DNA from: Actinomycetales bacterium
GTDB taxonomy: Bacteria > Actinomycetota > Actinomycetes > Mycobacteriales > Mycobacteriaceae
DNA: 7,002 bases
Direction: 5' to 3'
Assembly (NCBI GenBank): GCA_012838715.1
Contig: DUOR01000295.1
Coordinates: 1 to 7,002, forward strand
Position numbers and translations under genes: made by a program. The notes beneath the pieces are model-generated. The model searched no databases and was not told the DNA's origin. It worked only from the letters and a program-made list of their open reading frames with translations. The number at the start of each line of letters is the position of its first letter. Positions within the stretch are counted from its first letter, which is position 1. This document shows, piece by piece, positions 5,824 to 7,002 of this stretch.

Positions 5824-6801
5824 CTACTCCGTGAAGTCGGCGTCGGCGGGCTCGACCAGCGGCAGCGGCTGGTACTTCTCGCGCAGGGCCTTCAGCTGGA
5901 GGTCGTGGGCGTGGAGGCGCTTGTCCTCGTCGGTGACCGGTGTGAAGTGGGGGACGGGCTGCGGGTTGAACTCCTCGTCGATGGCGACGTACGTCATCGA
6001 CGAGTGCAGGGCCAGCGACAGGCCGCCGAGGCCCTTGCGGGGCTCGCCGGAGTGGACGTGGACGCTGACGTTCATGGAGGTCCGGCCGGTGCGCAGGATG
6101 CGGGCGCGGACCTCGACCAGGTCGCCGATGTGGATGGGCTTGTAGAAGCGCACGCCGCCGGCGTACACGCTGATGGTGGTGCGGCCGGCCCAGTTCATGG
6201 TGCAGGCGGTGGCGGCTTCGTCGATCCATTCCATGGCGGTGCCGCCGTGGACGTTGCCGCCCCAGTTGACGTCGGTGGGCTTGGCCAGGAAGCGGGTGGT
6301 CAGTTCGGGCGCGGAGGAGTCGGAGGTGTACACCTGCGAGCGCATCGCGGCCTCGATGTCGCGGCGGAGGTCGAAGCGGGACACGGCGGCCTTCTCCACG
6401 CGCTTTTCCTCGTCGGTGCGGGCCTCGAACGGCGGCACGGCGGTGGGCTTCCGGTTCTCGTCCATGGCCACGAAGATGACCATGCAGTCGGCGGCGCGGG
6501 TGAACTTCCCCTCGCGGGGGTCGGCGGACAGGACCTCGTTGACGATGTGCATGGAGGTGCTGCCGGTGTACGCGATCTTGGAGCGCACCTCGACGATGTG
6601 CCCCGACGGGATCGGCCGGGTGAAGTTGATGTGGCCGAAGTACGCGGTCACGCAGTACTTGCCGGACCAGGCCGTGGCGCAGGCGTAGGCCGCCTTGTCG
6701 ATCCACTGGAGGACGCGGCCGCCGTGGACGCTGGTCGTGCCGGCCATGAGGACGTCGGTCGGCGCGGCGAGGAATCGGAGTGTCACCGAGGGGGAGGGCA
6801 T
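5824..6801 (-). CDS. Double-hotdog acyl-CoA thioesterase
   Basis: A 325-residue cytosolic protein made of two hotdog domains in tandem, of the BACH/YciA-like acyl-CoA hydrolase type. Such enzymes cleave acyl-CoA to free fatty acid and CoA. Domain 1 (about 5-125) carries VHGGRVLQWIDKAAYA (25-40) and the strand AYTGSTSMHIVNEV (77-90). Domain 2 (about 165-290) carries NVHGGTAMEWIDEAATA (183-199) and LRTGRTSMNVSVHV (236-249). A helical linker rich in E, K and R (126-155) joins them. Domain 2 has both the Asn (183) and Asp (194) of the active-site pattern. Domain 1 has Asp35, but Ser24 replaces the Asn. The start ATG at 6799-6801 has no good Shine-Dalgarno site but a -10-like box 7 nt upstream. 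It is convergent with arsC and divergent from the gene at 6931. The physiological acyl chain cannot be told from sequence. Confidence 0.92.
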   Translation of the reverse strand: MPSPSVTLRFLAAPTDVLMAGTTSVHGGRVLQWIDKAAYACATAWSGKYCVTAYFGHINFTRPIPSGHIVEVRSKIAYTGSTSMHIVNEVLSADPREGKFTRAADCMVIFVAMDENRKPTAVPPFEARTDEEKRVEKAAVSRFDLRRDIEAAMRSQVYTSDSSAPELTTRFLAKPTDVNWGGNVHGGTAMEWIDEAATACTMNWAGRTTISVYAGGVRFYKPIHIGDLVEVRARILRTGRTSMNVSVHVHSGEPRKGLGGLSLALHSSMTYVAIDEEFNPQPVPHFTPVTDEDKRLHAHDLQLKALREKYQPLPLVEPADADFTE

Positions 6802-6808
6802 GGGGGAT

Positions 6809-6814
6809 ACCTTA
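6809..6814 (-). promoter_or_regulatory. -10 box for a leaderless thioesterase mRNA
   Basis: On the minus strand TAAGGT (TANNNT pattern) ends 7 nt before the thioesterase ATG, so transcription would begin at or very near the A of the start codon. The lack of a Shine-Dalgarno sequence at normal spacing agrees with leaderless translation, which is common in this order. TTCGGT (6831-6836), 16 nt upstream, is at best a poor -35. Alternatively the AGG inside the box acts as a distant ribosome binding site. Confidence 0.45.
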
Positions 6815-6917
6815 ACAACAGGCCCCCGGCACCGAACCCATCCGTGACCCCCATTTGCGCACGTGACCGTCCTGCGAACACTTTTCGGGCGGCCGTCGGA
6901 GCGCCGGCCGCGCCGCC

Positions 6918-6923
6918 TACGAT
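6918..6923 (+). promoter_or_regulatory. -10 box for a leaderless mRNA of the rightward gene
   Basis: TACGAT fits TANNNT and ends exactly 7 nt before ATG 6931. That places the transcription start on the start codon. No Shine-Dalgarno sequence precedes the ATG, and no clear -35 hexamer is seen around 6895-6900. The arrangement mirrors that of the divergent thioesterase gene. Confidence 0.5.
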
Positions 6924-6930
6924 GGGGTGC

Positions 6931-7002
6931 ATGGCCAAGACCGTCGACCCTTCCGAACTCCGTTCCGCCATGGCCGCCGTCGCCGGGTGGGCGGCGGCGC
7001 CC
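6931..7002 (+). CDS. Start of a rightward gene cut by the window edge
   Basis: An open frame begins at ATG 6931 and runs without a stop to the last base, giving 24 residues: MAKTVDPSELRSAMAAVAG followed by WAAAP. It begins with a short basic start and an Ala-rich amphipathic helix, with no signal peptide or motif that identifies it. The -10-like TACGAT 7 nt upstream supports the start. An in-frame ATG at 6922 would add three residues but overlaps that box. From memory of related genomes, a small sterol-carrier-family protein gene often lies upstream of purF in this group, and this N-terminus would suit one. That is a guess from context and is not shown by the sequence here. Confidence 0.6.
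   Translation, partial: MAKTVDPSELRSAMAAVAGWAAAP

Noticed and set aside
6173..6688. A rightward frame opposite the thioesterase gene.
   Set aside because: It has no ribosome binding site or recognisable motif, and the minus strand encodes two clear hotdog domains over the same span.
6874..6889. CGAA...TTCG inverted pair resembling an actinobacterial LexA (SOS) box.
   Set aside because: The half-sites are 5 nt apart instead of the 6 expected between CGAA and TTCG, and the outer bases do not match the consensus.

Overview
The window is GC-rich throughout, with strong G/C preference at third codon positions and GTG starts. The gene content points to an actinobacterium of the Mycobacteriales, most likely a high-GC Corynebacterium or close relative. 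The basis is the purS-purQ-purL order, an arsenate reductase of the mycothiol-dependent type, and two genes with -10 boxes placed for leaderless transcription. The genus is an inference from gene content, not from a database match.

Left part (1-3463): a compact purine operon, purS, purQ and purL. Together these encode the three-part FGAM synthetase, step 4 of de novo IMP synthesis. purS and purQ overlap by 4 nt (GTGA), purL follows after 15 nt with a strong ribosome binding site, and a 16-17 bp hairpin closes the operon.

Middle part (3464-5708): a second rightward operon of three tightly packed genes. They encode a membrane-anchored DsbA-like thiol oxidoreductase (CPFC), a CcdA/DsbD-like membrane electron carrier with one cysteine in each of two helices, and a single-cysteine ArsC of the arsenate-mycothiol transferase type. 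This looks like a trans-envelope thiol-redox module joined to a mycothiol-linked cytoplasmic enzyme, and it is the most interesting part of the window. Its leader holds a hairpin followed by six T's just before the first ribosome binding site.

Right part (5701-7002): the convergent gap after arsC carries a degenerate 20-nt tandem repeat that includes the arsC stop codon. A leftward gene then encodes a double-hotdog acyl-CoA thioesterase. A 129-nt divergent region separates it from the start of a rightward gene cut by the window edge. Both divergent genes have a TANNNT box exactly 7 nt upstream of their ATG and no convincing Shine-Dalgarno sequence, the layout expected of leaderless mRNAs.

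No mobile element, CRISPR array, tRNA or rRNA was seen. Most of the window is ordinary housekeeping sequence. The second-look items are the redox/arsenate cassette, its leader hairpin, the tandem repeat and the hotdog active-site asymmetry.
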